From: Immersiella caudata
Taxonomy: Eukaryota > Ascomycota > Sordariomycetes > Sordariales > Lasiosphaeriaceae
DNA length: 64,000 nt
Direction of reading: 5' to 3'
NCBI GenBank assembly: GCA_030512335.1
Contig: JAULSU010000007.1
Location: forward strand, 868,001 to 932,000
The notes under the pieces are model-generated. The model was given only the letters and a program-made list of their open reading frames with translations. It was not told the DNA's origin and made no database searches. A program made the translations under genes and the position numbers. Positions 10,794 through 23,759 of the stretch are shown in pieces; positions within the stretch are counted from its first letter, which is position 1; every line of letters starts with the position of its first letter.

Positions 10794-11750
10794 TTATTTG
10801 ATACCTGAAGCTTTCATCCTCTCAAAACACAATCTGTACGCATCGTGTATCTCGGGCACTTCATAACCGAATTCCCTCAGCTTTGTGGTGAGTTTTGACG
10901 TGTCCAACTTACAGTTACTTCGACCTGCTTTGATCACCTTGGCCTGCTCCTGGAGGCTGAAGTTCTTCCAGGTGAATGACGGTCGTACGATGTCCCTGAA
11001 CAGCGCCAACACTTCGTTGTGGGATATCGCCCCTGGGTTCGTGAAGTTGTATACGCCCACATCTCCGTGCTCCGCCAACAGAATCGAGGCTGGTAACAGA
11101 TCCGTGAGGATGGTGTTGCTATTGGGGATGTCGACAACGCGGTCGTACTTGGAGATTTTGGTGACGAAGTTGCGTGGGTGAAGATCGTCTGATACGGGCA
11201 TGCGCAGACGCAGTATCAAACAATTTTCATAGTGCTTCATGATCTGAGGGGTGTCAGAGTCACTCATGGCAGGCCGGTGATGAGTTCGATCACTCACCTC
11301 TTCGACATGCGCCTTCGTCATGGAGTAGAAACTCCCCGCAAAGTTTGCGGGATCAGTCTCGAGAAATCCCGGCCCGTCCAACGGGTGTGCGTCATCGTAT
11401 TGGTATATACAGCCCGTGGCAAACACTGTGCAGTGGATGCCCCTGACGAAGCAGCAGTCGGTGAGATTTAGAGCACCCACGACGTTCGACCGCATGGTAG
11501 CCTCCTTGTTGTCCTCGCACCAATCGACATTCGGGCGGCCAGTACATCCGGCAGCATTCAGGACGTGTGTGGGGTTGACTCTGTCGAGCTCGGCGATGAC
11601 CGTCTCCCGATTTTCCATCCGGACCGTCGTTGTAAAGACCTTCTTTCCTTGGCCCTCCAGCAATGTCTTCAGGTGCCCAGCTACCCATCCATCGCCTCCC
11701 CAGATCAAAAACCTTGACGTCTGACCCCCGTTTGATCCGTTGGTCGCCAT
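10794..11750 (-). CDS. NAD(P)-dependent epimerase/reductase of the rhamnose (RmlD/UER) type
   Basis: Two exons (11750-11298 and 11243-10794) give 300 residues. The N-terminus has a Rossmann glycine motif around residues 18-25 (GGDGWVAG). The short-chain dehydrogenase catalytic pair is Tyr142 and Lys146. Length and motifs fit fungal bifunctional nucleotide-4-keto-6-deoxyglucose 3,5-epimerase/4-reductases, which complete NDP-rhamnose synthesis; a dTDP-4-dehydrorhamnose reductase-like role is the alternative. The intron 11297-11244 is 54 nt with GTGAGT, CTGAC and CAG signals. It has no stop and keeps frame, so intron retention would give a 318-residue form. An extra in-frame ATG lies at 11777, but the family normally starts close to the glycine motif. 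No partner 4,6-dehydratase is in the window. Confidence 0.8.
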   Translation of the reverse strand: MATNGSNGGQTSRFLIWGGDGWVAGHLKTLLEGQGKKVFTTTVRMENRETVIAELDRVNPTHVLNAAGCTGRPNVDWCEDNKEATMRSNVVGALNLTDCCFVRGIHCTVFATGCIYQYDDAHPLDGPGFLETDPANFAGSFYSMTKAHVEEVSDRTHHRPAMSDSDTPQIMKHYENCLILRLRMPVSDDLHPRNFVTKISKYDRVVDIPNSNTILTDLLPASILLAEHGDVGVYNFTNPGAISHNEVLALFRDIVRPSFTWKNFSLQEQAKVIKAGRSNCKLDTSKLTTKLREFGYEVPEIHDAYRLCFERMKASGIK

Positions 11751-13020
11751 TGTGAACAATTCTGGCCGCGTGAACAAGCTGAAGAGTGTGTGAGCTCCAC
11801 AGTTCCTGGACTTGGTGTCAAGGCACCTTCATGGGCATCACTGATTGCCGCGAGATGAACACTGGGTGGCGGGAATCCGGTGTATATATCCAAAACTTCG
11901 GCTCTTCCTAGTTCACGATGCACTAACATGGGGCGGATGGAGCTCTGGCTGGGAGCCCGAGCACATACAGGGTGAGTTGGCAGCAGCCATGCTGTCTGGT
12001 CCGGCCGCCTGCATACATATTGCAACCACATGCGCGGGGCTCACGCAGAGCGGGAAGTAAAGGGGCTCAGATGCCAGCTTCCTGGGCTACTACCCTTGGT
12101 AGTCTTTATTCACTTGAATATCGGCTTTGCATCAGCACACTGTCGTCCCGACCACCAATGCAGGTTATCGATAATCTGGAAGCTGAATGCGGGGTTGACG
12201 GCAGGATGCGCGAAGGCGTCCCGAGTGGGCCGGAAAGGGGGGGACTCCCCGTCGTCGGGGCCGACATCGTCTTCTCGCCTTTTGCTGACGGATACTTGAC
12301 GGGTACCTGATGGGTCCCTCATGACTGCCGGTCTCGGTTGGTGGGTTTGGCAGCTTCTTTCAAAGCGAAAATCAGCAGTGTCGTTGCCGCGGGAATAACG
12401 ACGCCTGAAACCATGAAAACTACTGATACGCACAGCGCAGCCGAGTCCGTAGAAGTCGCACTGAACCGTGAAACATGATGCGGGTAGTTTGACACCTTTC
12501 CAAGCGGAATCCGTAAGCTGGTCTCAGGCTCTCATCCCGAAGAACCGGTGGAGGTGTGGAGGCCTAGTCAGCAGCCACGAGTCCTCGAAAGCTGCAACTG
12601 CGAGGAGTCGGCGGCTGGTGCTTCTCCGAAAAAATCGCAAGCTAGAGAGGCGAGGCGGGCCAGCCATTGGCCAATCTAAAGCTGCGCCACACCGCCAACG
12701 CCAGCGATGAGCGGGTCTAACCCGATCCAACGGTGTGCTGCATCTGCGCAAGCTCATTTCCCCCGGCAGAATACAAAAATTCGATGTGGAGCGTGTGCTG
12801 CACTTCCTCTCCTGTCGCGCAACTTCGTGTCTGTCCTTCTACATCATCCAACGAACTCCCCATTTCTCCCCAGCATCCAAACCGAACTGACCGAGTTTTT
12901 GCGACATTTCACTCTCGCATACCTGTTCTGTTATCTTATCACCTCCAGCGCTCGGTGCTATCTGAGCCCCTGAGCTGTGACAGCCCGACACCGGGGATCG
13001 ACTCGCCTGCCTCTAGCAAA
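11751..13020. other. Intergenic, head-to-head promoter region
   Basis: Holds the 5' flanks of the reductase gene and of squalene synthase. Pyrimidine-rich leader sequence precedes 13021. No other gene is seen. Confidence 0.55.
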
Positions 13021-14631
13021 ATGCCTGCTGCGCAGCAGATTCTCTATTTTCTCGCTCACCCAAACGAGCTTCGCGCCATTGCTCAATGGTAGGCACCCCC
13101 TCGTGGCGCATCTCCTTGCGTGCTGACAGAACCCCTGTTCGCAGGAAAGTATGGCACGAACCGGTCCACAAGCGTGATCCGTCCAAGGAGACTCAAACAG
13201 AAAAATCATGCTTCCACTACCTCAACTTGACGTCACGGTCTTTCTCCGCTGTTATCCAGGAGCTCAACCCGGAGCTCCTAATGCCTATCTGCCTGTTCTA
13301 CCTTGTTCTGCGAGGCCTGGATACCATCGAAGATGACATGACGCTGGACCTGGGGTTAAAGGAGAAGCTGCTCCGAAACTTCGCGGTGCACATGGAGGAA
13401 GACGGTTGGACGTTCAACCAGAATGGGCCTAACGAGAAGGACCGAGATCTCTTGGTGCATTTTGACGACGTCATTGTGGAGCTGAAGAAGGTGAAGAAGC
13501 CGTATTACGCCATCATCAAGGATATCACCATCAAGATGGGCAACGGTATGGCCGACTACGCTCTCAACGCCGAGCACAACGTGAATGGTGTCATGTCGAT
13601 AAAAGATTACGAGCTATACTGTCATTACGTTGCCGGATTGGTCGGCGAAGGCTTGACACGCCTCTTCGTCGAGAGCAACCTCGCCAATCCGCAGTTGTTG
13701 GTTCGCATGGATTTGTCGGAAAGCATGGGCCAGTTCCTGCAAAAGACAAACATTATCCGAGACATCCACGAGGACTTTGAAGACGGTCGCCGCTTCTGGC
13801 CGAAGGAGATCTGGAGCAAGCATGTTGATAAGTGGGAGGATATGTTCAAGCCCGAGAATCTCGACAAGGCTCTGAACTGTAGCTCGGAGATGGTGCTCAA
13901 CGCGCTGAAACACGCCGATGAGTGCCTCTTTTACATGGCAGGTATCCGCGACCAGAGTGTCTTCAACTTTGTAGCGATCCCCCAGTCTATGGCTATCGCG
14001 ACGTTGGAGCTTGTGTTCCGTAACCCCGCCATTTTCAAGAGGAACATCAAGATCACGAAGGGCGACGCATGCACGCTCATGACACAGTCCACACAAAACC
14101 TCCGAACCGTATGCGAAGTCTTCAGGAGGTACGCGCGGAGGATACACAAGAAGAACGACCCCAGGGACCCGAACTACCTGGCGATCAGCGCCCAATGCGG
14201 CAAGGTAAGGATGCCTCAATCGCCTCGAGGAGTGATTGCATAATGCTGACCCAACACCGCAGATCGAGCAGTTTATTGAGTCTATCTTCCCCAGCCAGGA
14301 TCCGAAGAAGTTCGTGCTCAACCACGCAAGCTTGGACCAAGAACCAGAAGAAAACGGCATGACGATGGGCGAGACCTGCTTCTTGGTGTCGGCTGCGCTG
14401 CTTTCTCTCTTCCTTATTGGCGGTATGATGGTGAGTGCACCTGGAAAGCCTCGGGCGGCCTGGCTACCCACCGTCCTCAGCACTATATTGACCGCCGGCT
14501 AGGTTGGACTTGCGTGGTTGATGGGCGCTCGTTTCGACAAAGCCTTTTCAGACCTGGCCGGAGATGCCTCGGCACTGATCGGCAAAGTCGGAGGCAGCGC
14601 CGTGCCTACACCTGGGCACGACGAACTGTGA
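13021..14631 (+). CDS. ERG9: Squalene synthase (farnesyl-diphosphate farnesyltransferase)
   Basis: Four exons (13021-13088, 13145-14204, 14263-14430, 14503-14631) encode 474 residues, normal for a fungal squalene synthase. The enzyme condenses two farnesyl diphosphates to squalene using NADPH, the first committed step to ergosterol, at the ER membrane. Both Mg-diphosphate binding motifs are present: DTIEDD at residues 82-87 and DIHED at 229-233. A C-terminal hydrophobic anchor follows; it is interrupted by the third intron, and two hydrophobic stretches are visible. Introns are 56, 58 and 72 bp with good donors and CTGAC-type branches. Reading through without splicing would truncate the enzyme, which supports the exon model. 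Confidence 0.97.
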
Positions 14632-16086
14632 TTTCATGATCGGGGGCAGGTCCCAACCAGCGACAGCTCAGTTCGATATGACGATCACGACTTCGCGTTT
14701 CTGTTTCAGCGGTCATCACCAGGCTTAATGTACTGAAGACTGAACGGTATATCATAGGCAGTCTTTTACCATCGAGGGAGCATCGCTGGGCTCCCCTTGA
14801 CCGAATCAGGGTCAAGTTGCTAATACCAGCACCCTAATTTACGAATTCAGATGCTCGAGGCGCGCCCTTGCCATCCCCGCCTCACAGGGCTAGAATACCA
14901 CGCCCCAATCTAGCACGGATGTCAAATTGCAATTCAGTCGCCTGTCGCGAGACATGGCTCCATGACTGTTGTTGTGCCGAAGATGTGCTGATAGCAATCC
15001 ATGATGCAAGAAGCCTGGTATCCGGGCACGCTCCCGAAGGGACTCTGGAACCTCTCTAGTTGAAGAGTTTGTCGCGGGTGAATTGCGAACATACCACCCA
15101 CCACCTGCTGTTGAGCTGCCATTTGTTTATCGTCATGCTTGAAGTTTGCGCTCTGGGACTTTTGCTTTGCTTTGTCTGCTTCGCCGCCTCCAAAGTGAAC
15201 CCCTATTATGCAAGCACGTGGCGTGTCGTAGATGTCGTGCCTCCCACCATCTGGCTGTGCCCGAGCATGGGTGGTATGGTGTGGACTGGTTCCAGGTACT
15301 CATTCCCTTCGGCGCCGAGTTTGCGTGCGGTTCATGCGCGGGCTGATTGGTGGGGCGGTCAGGGGTTGGTTGGTGGCTGGATGAGGGCGGCGAGGCTCAG
15401 GTGATCGACCAACGCAACCCCTCCCATTCCATACAATTGGTTCCGTTGAATCGAATCGGGCGGTTTGCGTGCGGGCTGCGGGACTTATGCAGTGATCTCT
15501 GCAGGCGGCTGCATTGCTACGGGGAGGGGCGCGGGAGCGACCCGGTGAAGTGGCCGGTGAAGGCCTGGCCCAAATGATTTTTTCCAATGCACTAGCTCAT
15601 GCTTGTTGGGAGCAGAGAATGTCTTCATGCCGATGTCATCAGATATTCTCAGCACATCAAGATTTTTATGTGGATGTTGTTTAGCTCTTCATAAAATTTT
15701 TTTTTGGGTACCAGCTAGTACCTTTCCAGCCGGGACGGTATCATTAACCTGCCCTGAGATCTGGGTGCGATCCGGAATAACACTGTCCAAACAAAAACCC
15801 TTCCTTGCGACCCAAAAATCCCGTTGAACATCCCTGATGATTGATGCAATCATTGCGTTTGTCAAAACCCCGCCGCCTGGGTCCCAAAAATTCCCGTTTG
15901 TGCAGTAGAAAGCAGCCGCTAGCGGGCCGATATATACATTTCAAATGCCTCGAATGCGTAAAATCTCTATACACAGTATAAGATGGTGTATGTAAAAATA
16001 AAAAAAGGCCCTGACGCCGCCGGTCTGGTTTTATCCCAACCGTGGTGTTTTTGAGTTGCTGTTTTTTTTCTTCGTTTTCATCCCCT
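14632..16086. other. Intergenic, convergent 3' flanks
   Basis: Lies between the ends of squalene synthase and the protease. It is AT-richer with poly-T runs near 15700 and 16060. No gene or tRNA is recognised. Confidence 0.55.
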
Positions 16087-17473
16087 TCAGTTGAGGTTGC
16101 CGTTGTTGGCGATCAGATTTGTGGTCTGGCCCCTGTTGTTGCCAACCTCGGCGCCCGTCTGCTCGGCGAGCTCGACGATACGGTCTCTGACAGCCTGGGG
16201 GTCAGTGAGGCCCTCGAGGGCCATGATGTAGGCAGCCAGACCGGCCACGTGCGGGCTGGCCATGCTGGTGCCGCTGAGCACATCGGTTGCCGAGTCGTTC
16301 TCGATGCCGCAGCTCAGAACGTTGACGCCGGGGGCAAAAATGTCGACACCAGTACCAAAGTTGGAGAAGCTGGCACGGTCGTCGGTCGTTTGATCGATGG
16401 CACCCACGGTGATGGCGAGCTCGGCTGAGCCGGGCGAGGTGTTCCTGGTGTCCTGGTTCTCATTCCCGGCGGCCACGACGGGCACGACGCCGGCGTTGAA
16501 GATGGCATTGATCGCAGAGTTGAGAGCCCTGGAAGTTGAGCCGCCGAGCGACATGTTCATGACGGCCTTGCCACGAAGGCCTCGAGCGGTGGCGTTGGCA
16601 ACCACTTGAAACAGTATCAGTCCATGTCTAAAACGCCGAGTCTCCTATCGGGGGCCACTCACCGAAATCCATGCCCGCAAGGACACCCGAGTTGGTTCCC
16701 GAGCCATCTTGGTCCAGCACCTTGACAGCGACCAGCTCGACGTTCTTGGCGACACCGTACGTCTTGCCACCGATGGTACCCGCAACATGGGTGCCGTGGC
16801 CGTTCTCATCCGTGTCCTTTCATCATATGTAAGCAATGTGTGCCTAGCAAACTCCAACCACCCTGGCTGCACTCACAACGTCGTTGACAAAGTTCTCCCC
16901 CCAGACGGCCCGTCCCTCAAACTCGCTGTGGGTGACCCGGATGCCCGTGTCAACCACATACGCCGTGATCCCCTGGCCGGCAGTGTCGTCAAAGACATAG
17001 CCTCTTGAACCAACGCGCGCGTGGCTCAGTCGTGCCAATCCCGTCGTAGCGGAGCCCTGGACAAGCTGGCGGTTGACCGTGATGTACTGATCTTGCTCAA
17101 TGTATGCTACCTCGTCGGCCGTGAAGATCTCGGTGATCATCCTGTCGTCTGCCTCGAGGGCCAGGGCATGCCACTGCCCCCCCAAATTGAATGGATGGAC
17201 AGTTGTGGAGAGGAACCGGCCGGTCCTCGGGCTGCGCTTGTTGATGTTGCGCTTCGCAATCTTGGCGGTGATGGAAGCTTCGTGCGCGGTGATGACATTG
17301 TGGTCGAAGGTGTTGTTGTACACAACAATGAACTTGTGGGGAACCGGGTTCGGGGCATCCGGGTTCGAGACGGGAACGCCCAAGAAGAAGTCCTCACCTT
17401 TCCGGGGGGCAGCGGCGACAGCGCCGAGCCCTGAGAGAAGGAGGGTGACGGAAGCTAACAGACGGCCAGCCAT
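16087..17473 (-). CDS. Secreted subtilisin-like serine protease (proteinase K type, S8)
   Basis: Three exons (17473-16877, 16816-16663, 16604-16087) give 422 residues. A signal peptide covers about residues 1-22. An inhibitor-I9-type propeptide runs to about residue 130, and the catalytic domain follows. The triad is visible: Asp175 in VVDTGI, His206 in GHGTHVAG and Ser364 in GTSMASPH. The oxyanion-hole region (AAGNEN) is also present. Family members are extracellular alkaline or vacuolar proteases that self-process the propeptide. The length, and the absence of a long C-terminal extension, favour the secreted proteinase K/Alp1 group. Introns are 60 and 58 bp, and exon phases rebuild the His and Ser regions exactly. 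Confidence 0.95.
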
Positions 17474-20400
17474 GGTTGCGGTGAGCTTGAACTTGGAGTG
17501 TTGAAAATGGAGTCTGGGAAATCCAAGGAGCGGAGGGCTAGCTACGTCGACCTCGAGCTGATGGGATGGGGTCGAGGACGGAAGACGAGGCCTGCTTTTT
17601 GAAAAAGAATGTCGACAAGAACAGACGGACGTCGAGACCCGGAGAAACGAAAGATGTGGTTTGAAGTAGAAGAGAGCGTGCAAGGATGGGCAAACGAACG
17701 GTGTATGCGCAGCACCACAGAGAAAAAGAAAGGGACCGAATGGTACGGCGGAAGGAGTTCGTTCAGGCGATCACAGCGCCGCCTAGACCCGAGACAAAAC
17801 CAAGAAGGAGAAATGAAAACAACAGCTGCAAGTAGATACTGGCCGAGCGGGGGGGAGGGCACCACGGCCGTGCCGCTATTTAACTGAATGCATGAACATG
17901 GGCGGCTCCATCGCAAGCCCCCTTTTGCGGAAATGCACTTCGAGGCCATGGCTGTTTTGGGGTGCGGTGCAACGTCAGGGGTGTCCCCTGCCCGGGGGGC
18001 CTGCCGGGGGGGCGACAGGGCCCACAAAGGTCGAGAAACGGGGGAAAAAGTGGAGGAGCTTGGCAGCCACTGGTTCGACAGGCAGCTCGCCTGCCAAGTC
18101 AAACAGCAGATCCCTGAGCTTGCCAAGCATAGAAATCCTCCGCCGCGCAGCGTGTCGACGCCCACTTGGTGGTTTCGTAGCTTTCATAGGCGAGCAGCCC
18201 CCGCCAACCTCAAACGCTGCAGCGTGCGAGGCACAAGCCCTGGGTACCGCACCGGATTGGCCGCCTGCTGTTGCTGCTGTCGTCGACGTGGCTGACGGGT
18301 GCTGCTTGCGGCCGGGTGTCAGCGCGGGTGTTGCGTGCAGCCAGCTCTCGATCTCGAATGCCCTCACATCGCACCGGGAGCCCGCCGACACGACCACGGA
18401 GACCAGCACTCCGCGGCGGCGACCCGACCCTCCACCGTGGCCGCTCAGCATGGCGCCGTAAACAACCTGCTCTCTTTGTCTGCCGCGGAAAATAGGAGGT
18501 TTGACACCTGTCGGCGCATGACTGATCGCCCCCGATCTACTGCCGAACGCCGCTGGTGGTCCGCGGCTGCCACCAATTGCTGACCGCTGCGGCCTCTTGT
18601 CGTTCAATGCAATCTGCCCTGCCCAGCAAGCACGCTATCTCATACGCTGCCGAGATCTGGCCTGTCCCTTGCCAGCTGTTGGCTCACACCGAGACGAGCA
18701 GGAGGAGAAGGAGATGCACAATACCCTGGCTTCGGCGGCTTGGGGCTTGTTGTTTGCCTGCTACCGTGATTCCATTTCTAGCACTGCGCCTTCAGATGGC
18801 ACATCAGGCGGGCAAAGCACTGGTCCTCTGTGCCATCACCAGGTTGGAGCCCAACCCCGCAGGCTGGTCGAGACTCAAAACCCTAGCAGCACGACGGGTT
18901 TTGTCCCTGCAATCAACTCGGGGGAGCCTCTCAGCCAATTGACCAGAATGTGGGGTTGCGGCTCAGAGACGCCGCAGCGCTCCAGCGAGCTTGGCGCCTG
19001 CCGAGCAGCAACGGCGGACTGCCAATTCCGGGGTTCTGTGGAGAGCCGCTGCCGGGAAGCAATTTCATTTCATATATCGAGGAACATCTCAAAATGCGAT
19101 GCGGACCATCTTGCAGCCAGTCTGCTTCCGCATCCCGCCCTGGCGAGCGCCGCCGTGGGACCGAGTGCGGAGAAATGCCGGTCTCGAACCTCTCGATCGT
19201 GGAAAAACCTGTTGCTGGCTCCGTTGCGGGGGTGGCGTCATCGGACAGGCGTACCGCCGCTCGGGTCGCGGAATCATCAACCACCAAATCAGTTCCAAGG
19301 TGACTGACCGACGCGCCTGGCAATCTGGCAGCCTTTCGGCTTTGGGACGGTCGGTTGGTCGAGAGCTTCATGGTGCGCCCGCCCAATTTGCTGCCTGCTC
19401 GCTGCTAGCTTCTCATCCTCGCGCAAGGGATGCTTAGGCGGAAACAAGGAGCGCGCTGCGTTGTGTGATGTGGGCTATTTTGAAGGTGGCACTCGCTCGC
19501 AATCCGGCAGCTGAAACGCACACTCATTTCCCTCTCCAAACGTCGTATGGGGCATGTTTCGTGGAATCGTGCATGCAACCTTCAACGTGCGATTGCCCCA
19601 GACTTTCTCGGGCAACCTGGGCCCTGTGTTCGAGACGGTGGGATTCGGCTGGCGTCGCTGGACCAAGGGCTGAAAGGGAAAGTTGAGACGAGATCGCCAG
19701 GCTAGTGAGCGAACCGTTTAGCCCCAAAAGTCTCACGTGCTTGCAGTGGTAGTTGCCGCGAGCGTGCACAGGCTCCTCGCCCTCGCCCGCACCGGGCGGC
19801 GTACGACCGAAGAAGCGCGGGGCGCAACACTACAAGTGGGCTCAGGCCTAGGGGTCGGTTCAGTGAGCAGACATCGTCTCGCCATGGGCTTCACCAAGGC
19901 CGAGGTGGGGAGGGGGAAACCTGGAACAGGTCAAGAAACAAGCGAGGAGCGAACCGCCATCAACAAACAACCCAACTCCGCGCTCTTGACCAACATCGAA
20001 GCCCAGGAAGGAGAGCGTCCGAAAATCGTAGGCCGAGGATCGCAGTGGTCAGAGATTGACGATTGGACCAGGCGTCGTTACTATCGTAACCCATCCCGGT
20101 CAAACGTTTGCCAGTCGTCATCTAACCCTGACAGAATGGCAGGCGTCCCTCTGATTTGTCGGTAGCCTGTCGCAACCCACAATCGAGGCCGCTATAGGGA
20201 GGGCCTCTCACAGCGCGACGAGCGGGCCAAGCTTTTCAAGATCGGATGTCTGTTCTCCTCCAGAGGCCGTCCCAGTAGTGAAGGCTGGGGTGGGCGTTCT
20301 ATGAGGCTGCAAAACCTTTATTAACTCGAGGATATACCCATTCTAGCCAAAAGAAGTTGGGCCAGCATGCGAATTGCATTGCGGCATGTGGGTGTAAAGC

Positions 20401-21920
20401 AATCCACGGGCACCAAAAAGCCATGTGCAATCGCGCGCTGAGCCTCCAAGCTGCCCACCCTCTTTGTCGCGAAGCAGTGCAGTCCCGTGCGTCCAACAAC
20501 TCGACAAGGTCTTTCGATCGCTGATTACTCTAGGTTCTAGGAGGCGTTGCTGAGTTTATGCTCCCTTGCTCGTATAGCATGATGGCGATGTTCCCAGCCT
20601 GGGTGGCGCTTGGGGATCTTTCCAGGGATCTGGTGAGTTACTGCGACAGCATTTACTTGCAGCGTGGAAGTCATCTTACCGCGTCAGTGACTCGAGGGGC
20701 AGTTCCATGGATGCAAACCATATGGCATTCCGGCGCTGGTCGGTAGCCACAGTGACATCTATCTACCTGGGCAGCTTCCATCGGGTTGAGTTGCGCCTCA
20801 TGCAAGAGGTGGCGGTGTTGCTATCCTTGAGATCTTGAGGGCCTGGTAAGGAATGAAGCAGCGAGGAAACCCAGAAAACAGAATTCAATGCACCGTCGAG
20901 ACATGATGCGCATTGCATCGGTAGGCCTGGACATGCTGGTCTCAGTGGTGGATTCCGTGCAGACTTGTTGGCCAGCTTAGGAAGCCTGTCTTGTGGAAGC
21001 CCTTTGTCGAGGTTTGGCTGTCAACAGCCAGTCCCAGCAGTTTAAACAGCGGGACGTGGGGGCCGCGCGGGTTTTCCGGGTTTCATCTGGCGGCAGCTGG
21101 CCCCTACGCAGAGTGACTTCTGTCACCTGTAGGAGTGTGGCTCAGGTAGGCACTTTACACGGTCGCGGCTGTGCACGTCTCGTCTCGAGCGAAAGGGGAA
21201 AAAAAAGAAAACTAAGTTCAAGATTGGCTGGAAATGGGTGGTACCGAACCGAGGGCAGAATTGAAAGCGCCTTGCGGGTTCCCGCAAGCAACCGCGAAAA
21301 TCGAAACCGGATTGTCGCACAGTCTTTATTCCCCTCCTGCTCGCCTGGGGGGCACAGAACCTGGAACGAGAACCTGAACCACGGTCTTCTCTCCATCTGT
21401 CACGGCAGTGACATCTTGGGACATTGGTGCTCCATTTGACGAATCAGTCTGGCAGAAAAGAGCCCGCACCGCACACTCGAACGATCCACTGGCCTGTCGG
21501 CTGCCGGACCCTCCGCGCAAGCCCCAACTCTAACAATTGGGCACTGCGCCGTCCAGTCGCCAATCCAGCCCAGGATCACAACCTAACCCCGCGCCCATTC
21601 CCACGCGACCCCGTTATCGATGTTCTGCAAACCAAGCAACGACCTAGAACAAGGTTCAAAAGGACGTTAAACTTGCCAACGGGCTGCTTTGCTTCTCACC
21701 TCCCTCGGACCACTCGGACAGGTCCAACGCGCCAGTCTGTCCAGCGGTATCTCCCGAGCGAGCGACCGGGAGCCAGTTTCCATTTTCATCCGCAGCCATC
21801 CTCGCCGCAATCGTCGTCCATCCCCCCCCTCCCCAACCCGGGCCATCCCAGCACTCTCTGCCATGCTCGGCAAACCACCAGACCACTGATACTGATATCT
21901 TTTCCCTGGAGCAACCCACA
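17474..21920. other. Long gene-free region (about 4.4 kb)
   Basis: Holds the promoter of the protease and the 5' flank of the F-box-like gene. Many short overlapping ORFs occur on both strands, none with recognisable domains, splice logic or consistent codon bias. Base composition is not AT-rich, so it does not look like a heavily mutated transposon. It could hold non-coding transcripts or long regulatory regions. Confidence 0.5.
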
Positions 21921-23759
21921 ATGCCAATGTCTCTGCCCAGCGGGCCGATGTTCCTCGACGATGAACAGCATGGCGACTCGCTCGCCACCATGGACCCCCG
22001 CGTCCAACGGGTCGAGCGAGATCAACCGATGGACGAAGATGAGGGAAAGGCGACGGTCGAGCTCGCTTCGATCATGACCGCGGCTTCGAACCCTGTATCC
22101 CCGGGCCCGTCGAGCCCCCCGCTCGACCAGAGCCGCATTCAAGACTTTGTGCCACCGACCCGTCCGAGTAGCACGCCGTTTCCGCAACCTGAACCCCGCA
22201 ACACCGACCTCCGTTTCCTCAGCCGTCCGCAAGATACGATGATGGATCTGGACGAGCCAGAGCTGACCGACTTGCCGCTCGTAGCGCCGCCTAGCAAAAG
22301 CATTGGGATGGGATTGAACGATCTCCCCGCCGAGATTCACGAGTGCATCCTTGATCACCTCTTTGGCTTTCGTGTGTCCCCAAAGTCAAAGAGTTCCATC
22401 ATGCGCTGGGGCACAGCGCTGCGACACCCGAGGAGGAAGGAGTTGTCCGAGCTGTCCCTCGTCAGCCGGGCGTGGAGGATCCTGATCCAGGAGCGGCTGT
22501 ACCGGCACATCAAGCTGAAGGCTACTGTCGAGTCTCTGAGGGACTCATTCGCGTACTTTTCGGACCATCCCCATCTCCGTCCATACATCAAGCACATCGA
22601 GATCTGGTTCCCCGTCTTCCAGCCGAAATACGGGCCTCTAGCTCTGTCCACGACGAACACCCTCCCCACCGTCACTGCTGATGGCCTGACCAATGCGTCC
22701 TACATCCTGCCGTCCGACAATTGTTCTCTAGAAGAGGCCTTCTATTTCGTGGCAGAATGCTTCCCTGAAGTTTGCGTCATGACGTTGGAGGGCGGGGAGC
22801 GGAAAAAGGCACCAAAGGTCAGACATTGGATCTGTGCCGCGGATCATAGAGTGATGCCGAAAATCGAGACAATCCGCACACTGATCTGTAAGGGGCAATG
22901 GAATCTAATCCGCAGCGAAAGCGACTTTGAGACCATCACCTCGGCGCTGCCAAACCTTCAAGAATGGCACGGGTCTTACAGCAAGCCGAAATCCAAGAGC
23001 TACCTGACCATGGCGGACGTTCTGGCCAAGCCCATGCGTTTGACAACGCTCAACCTGTGCATCGAAGGCGACTATCGTCGCGAGTTATCCTTCCCAACCT
23101 ACTTTCTCAAGGTCTCCAACAAGGTCCATTTTTGCTCCAAACTTGCTTTCGCCGCCGCATCGCCGTCCCTAGAGCATATCTCATATACTGGCAGAGTATG
23201 CAAGCAATTCTTCACGGACCTGATGGCCAGGCAGAAGGATCCTCGCAACGCTCGCCTCAAATCGATCGATCTGACGGTCAAGAATTGCTGCCGTCAGGTT
23301 ACACACTGGAATGAGTCCGGGTCAGGCATAACTGACATGAACTTCATCAGCGCATTCGAAGCTTTAGTCCTGGCAGGAATTCGGGCGCTTGGTAAGCTCA
23401 AAGCGGTCGAATACCTTCGAATCCGCTATGTTGATCTTGGTAAGTCATAGCCAGTCTACCCGAGCATCGAGGACTCCTTGCTGACTGCTCACTATCTAGA
23501 CTCGCCGGTTCCTCCACTCAACCCATACTTCCTCATGCGTGACGGTTGGTGCTCCGGTGTCTGGAGCGACTCCATCATCGCTGAACTGAACCGCGTGCGG
23601 CCCACCGCACGCTTCGAAGAGCTGTCGGAGTCTTTCGGTGCCCTCGGTGTTACCAAGGACGGGCGGGTAACCATCTCCCCGGATTTTCCAAAATCACGGG
23701 CATTATCTCTCAAGCTGTCAAACTACGCGCTACTGCAAAGTGGTATCACCCTATCCTGA
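21921..23759 (+). CDS. F-box-like domain protein, function unknown
   Basis: Two exons (21921-23439 and 23500-23759) give 592 residues. The first ~130 residues are disordered and acidic/Pro-rich. An F-box-like segment follows, with the pattern LNDLPAEIHECILDHLF and then LSLVSRAWRILIQERLYRHI. The rest is an alpha/beta region with leucine-rich spacing typical of fungal F-box proteins that lack clear repeats. F-box proteins usually recruit substrates to SCF ubiquitin ligases by binding Skp1; that role here is inferred from the motif alone. The intron (60 bp) has GTAAGT and CTGAC signals. Without splicing the protein would stop three codons after the donor and lose 86 residues. Another ATG six bases in (21927) is possible. 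Confidence 0.75.

Noticed and set aside
17975..18607. 210-codon minus-strand ORF in the gene-free interval
   Set aside because: Gly/Arg/Ala-rich with no conserved-looking block, and overlapping ORFs on the other strand look the same.
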